Assembly (NCBI GenBank): GCA_964602995.1
Contig: CAZRTM010000180.1
Location: forward strand, 1 to 5,044
Length of the DNA stretch: 5,044 bases
DNA from: JAAYYY01 sp964602995
GTDB taxonomy: Bacteria > Chloroflexota > Anaerolineae > Promineifilales > Promineifilaceae
Direction: 5' to 3'
The notes under the pieces are model-generated. The model made no database searches. It saw only the letters and a list, made by a program, of their open reading frames with translations, and had not been told where the DNA came from. Both the position numbers and the translations under genes were made by a program. Positions 4,433 to 5,044 of the stretch are shown piece by piece (the stretch's first letter is position 1; every line of letters starts with the position of its first letter).

Positions 4433-5044
4433 ATGAACCTCTCTTCACCAGAGCATACCACTATCTTATCTAGATCCAACGCCCCAGGGAACGCCGCCTC
4501 ACTTCTAGCCACGCAGCTCGTGTTGGCCGCCATCATCCTCCTCGCCGCCGCCCTCTACCTCCCACCCTACAAAGAGGCCTTCGTCGGCGACGACTACCTG
4601 CATCTGGGCTACATCGCCGGCTTCCTGGACAACCCACTCCGCTCGCTGCGCGTCTTCCATCCGCTGTGGACCACCTGGTACTACCGGCCACTGCAAAACC
4701 TGTGGTTCCTGGCCAACCGCTCCCTCTTCGCCCTCACACCCTTCGGCTACTATTACTTGCAGGTGCTGGTTCACGCCACCGTGGTCGTCGCCCTCTACAC
4801 CTTCGGCCGCAAAGTAGGCCTGGCGCGGGCGGCTGCCCTCCTCGCCGCCGCCCTCTTTGCCATTAACGCCCAGCACCACGACGTTGTCTCCTGGCTCAGC
4901 AGCATCGCCATCCTCCTCGTTGCATTGTTCAGCCTGCTGGCAAGCAGCGCCTATCTCAGCTACCTGCGGCGGTCGCGCCAGACGTGGCGCCTGATAGCCG
5001 CCTTCGCTTTCGCCCTGCTGGCCCTCTTTAGCCACGAAGAAGGC
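4433..5044 (+). CDS. GT-C-like polytopic membrane protein, 5' part (possible glycosyltransferase)
   Basis: An open frame of 204 codons runs off the window edge without a stop; an in-frame TAA at 4421 bounds it upstream. After a polar N-terminus (1-25) comes a membrane segment (about 27-46) and then FVGDDYLHLGY with acidic D53-D54. GT-C transferases (PMT, ArnT, GT39, Tmtc) place a catalytic acidic pair in this first outer loop. YYRPLQNLWF (83-92) and a following GYYYLQVLVH (105-114) match the 'YRPL…GYHLxNxLLH' pattern I know from Tmtc-like proteins, and FSHEEG (199-204) sits where those have a 'sKE' motif. Further membrane segments lie near 106-123, 130-146, 150-172 and 186-200. The likely role is transfer of sugar from a lipid-linked donor outside the membrane; the acceptor is unknown. 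The ATG at 4433 has no Shine-Dalgarno; GTG at 4520 and TTG at 4523 are weaker alternatives because they would cut into the first membrane segment. It is divergent from DUF255. Confidence 0.75.
   Translation, partial: MNLSSPEHTTILSRSNAPGNAASLLATQLVLAAIILLAAALYLPPYKEAFVGDDYLHLGYIAGFLDNPLRSLRVFHPLWTTWYYRPLQNLWFLANRSLFALTPFGYYYLQVLVHATVVVALYTFGRKVGLARAAALLAAALFAINAQHHDVVSWLSSIAILLVALFSLLASSAYLSYLRRSRQTWRLIAAFAFALLALFSHEEG

Noticed and set aside
4505..5035. Minus-strand open frame of 176 codons
   Set aside because: Its translation is a low-complexity Glu/Gly/Gln-rich sequence, the usual shadow of a GC-biased hydrophobic gene on the other strand. The plus-strand frame has membrane segments and GT-C-like motifs.

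Overview
This looks like bacterial chromosomal DNA of moderately high GC content, carrying parts or all of five protein-coding genes and an unusually repeat-rich set of intergenic regions. Shine-Dalgarno sequences precede four of the five genes. The mix of a YyaL/DUF255 protein, a short PspC protein, a CPBP protease and a large GT-C-type membrane protein, with period-7 tandem repeats between genes, fits a Chloroflexota (Anaerolineae-like) genome. That assignment is inference from gene style only; no rRNA or marker gene is present.

Layout. Positions 1-183 hold no gene but contain a dispersed-type imperfect inverted repeat and three degenerate copies of one of its arms. On the plus strand follow a small metzincin-type zinc metalloprotease (184-867) and a CPBP-family intramembrane protease (942-1811). 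They are separated by 74 bases that begin with three perfect copies of TAGCTCA. Converging on them from the minus strand are a DUF255/YyaL thioredoxin-like protein (4159 down to 2114) and a 62-residue PspC-domain protein (2069 down to 1881). A second period-7 repeat (2081-2132) sits at the junction of this pair, supplies the last five codons and stop of the DUF255 gene and runs up to the PspC ribosome binding site. From 4433 to the window edge, divergent from DUF255, is the 5' part of a polytopic membrane protein resembling GT-C glycosyltransferases of the Tmtc/ArnT kind.

The most informative region is the 273-base divergent intergenic stretch (4160-4432). It contains a non-coding, MITE-like inverted-repeat element of about 132 bp flanked by a 9-bp direct repeat TTTGGTAAA. 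Removing the element and one repeat copy restores a 19-bp palindrome that also exists uninterrupted about 196 bp away. The window therefore shows both the filled and the empty form of the target site. The insertion lies 13 bases upstream of the DUF255 ribosome binding site and probably affects its leader or promoter.

Functional links between the genes are weak. The plus-strand pair could be a two-protease transcription unit and the minus-strand pair could be co-transcribed, but nothing here shows a defined multi-gene system.
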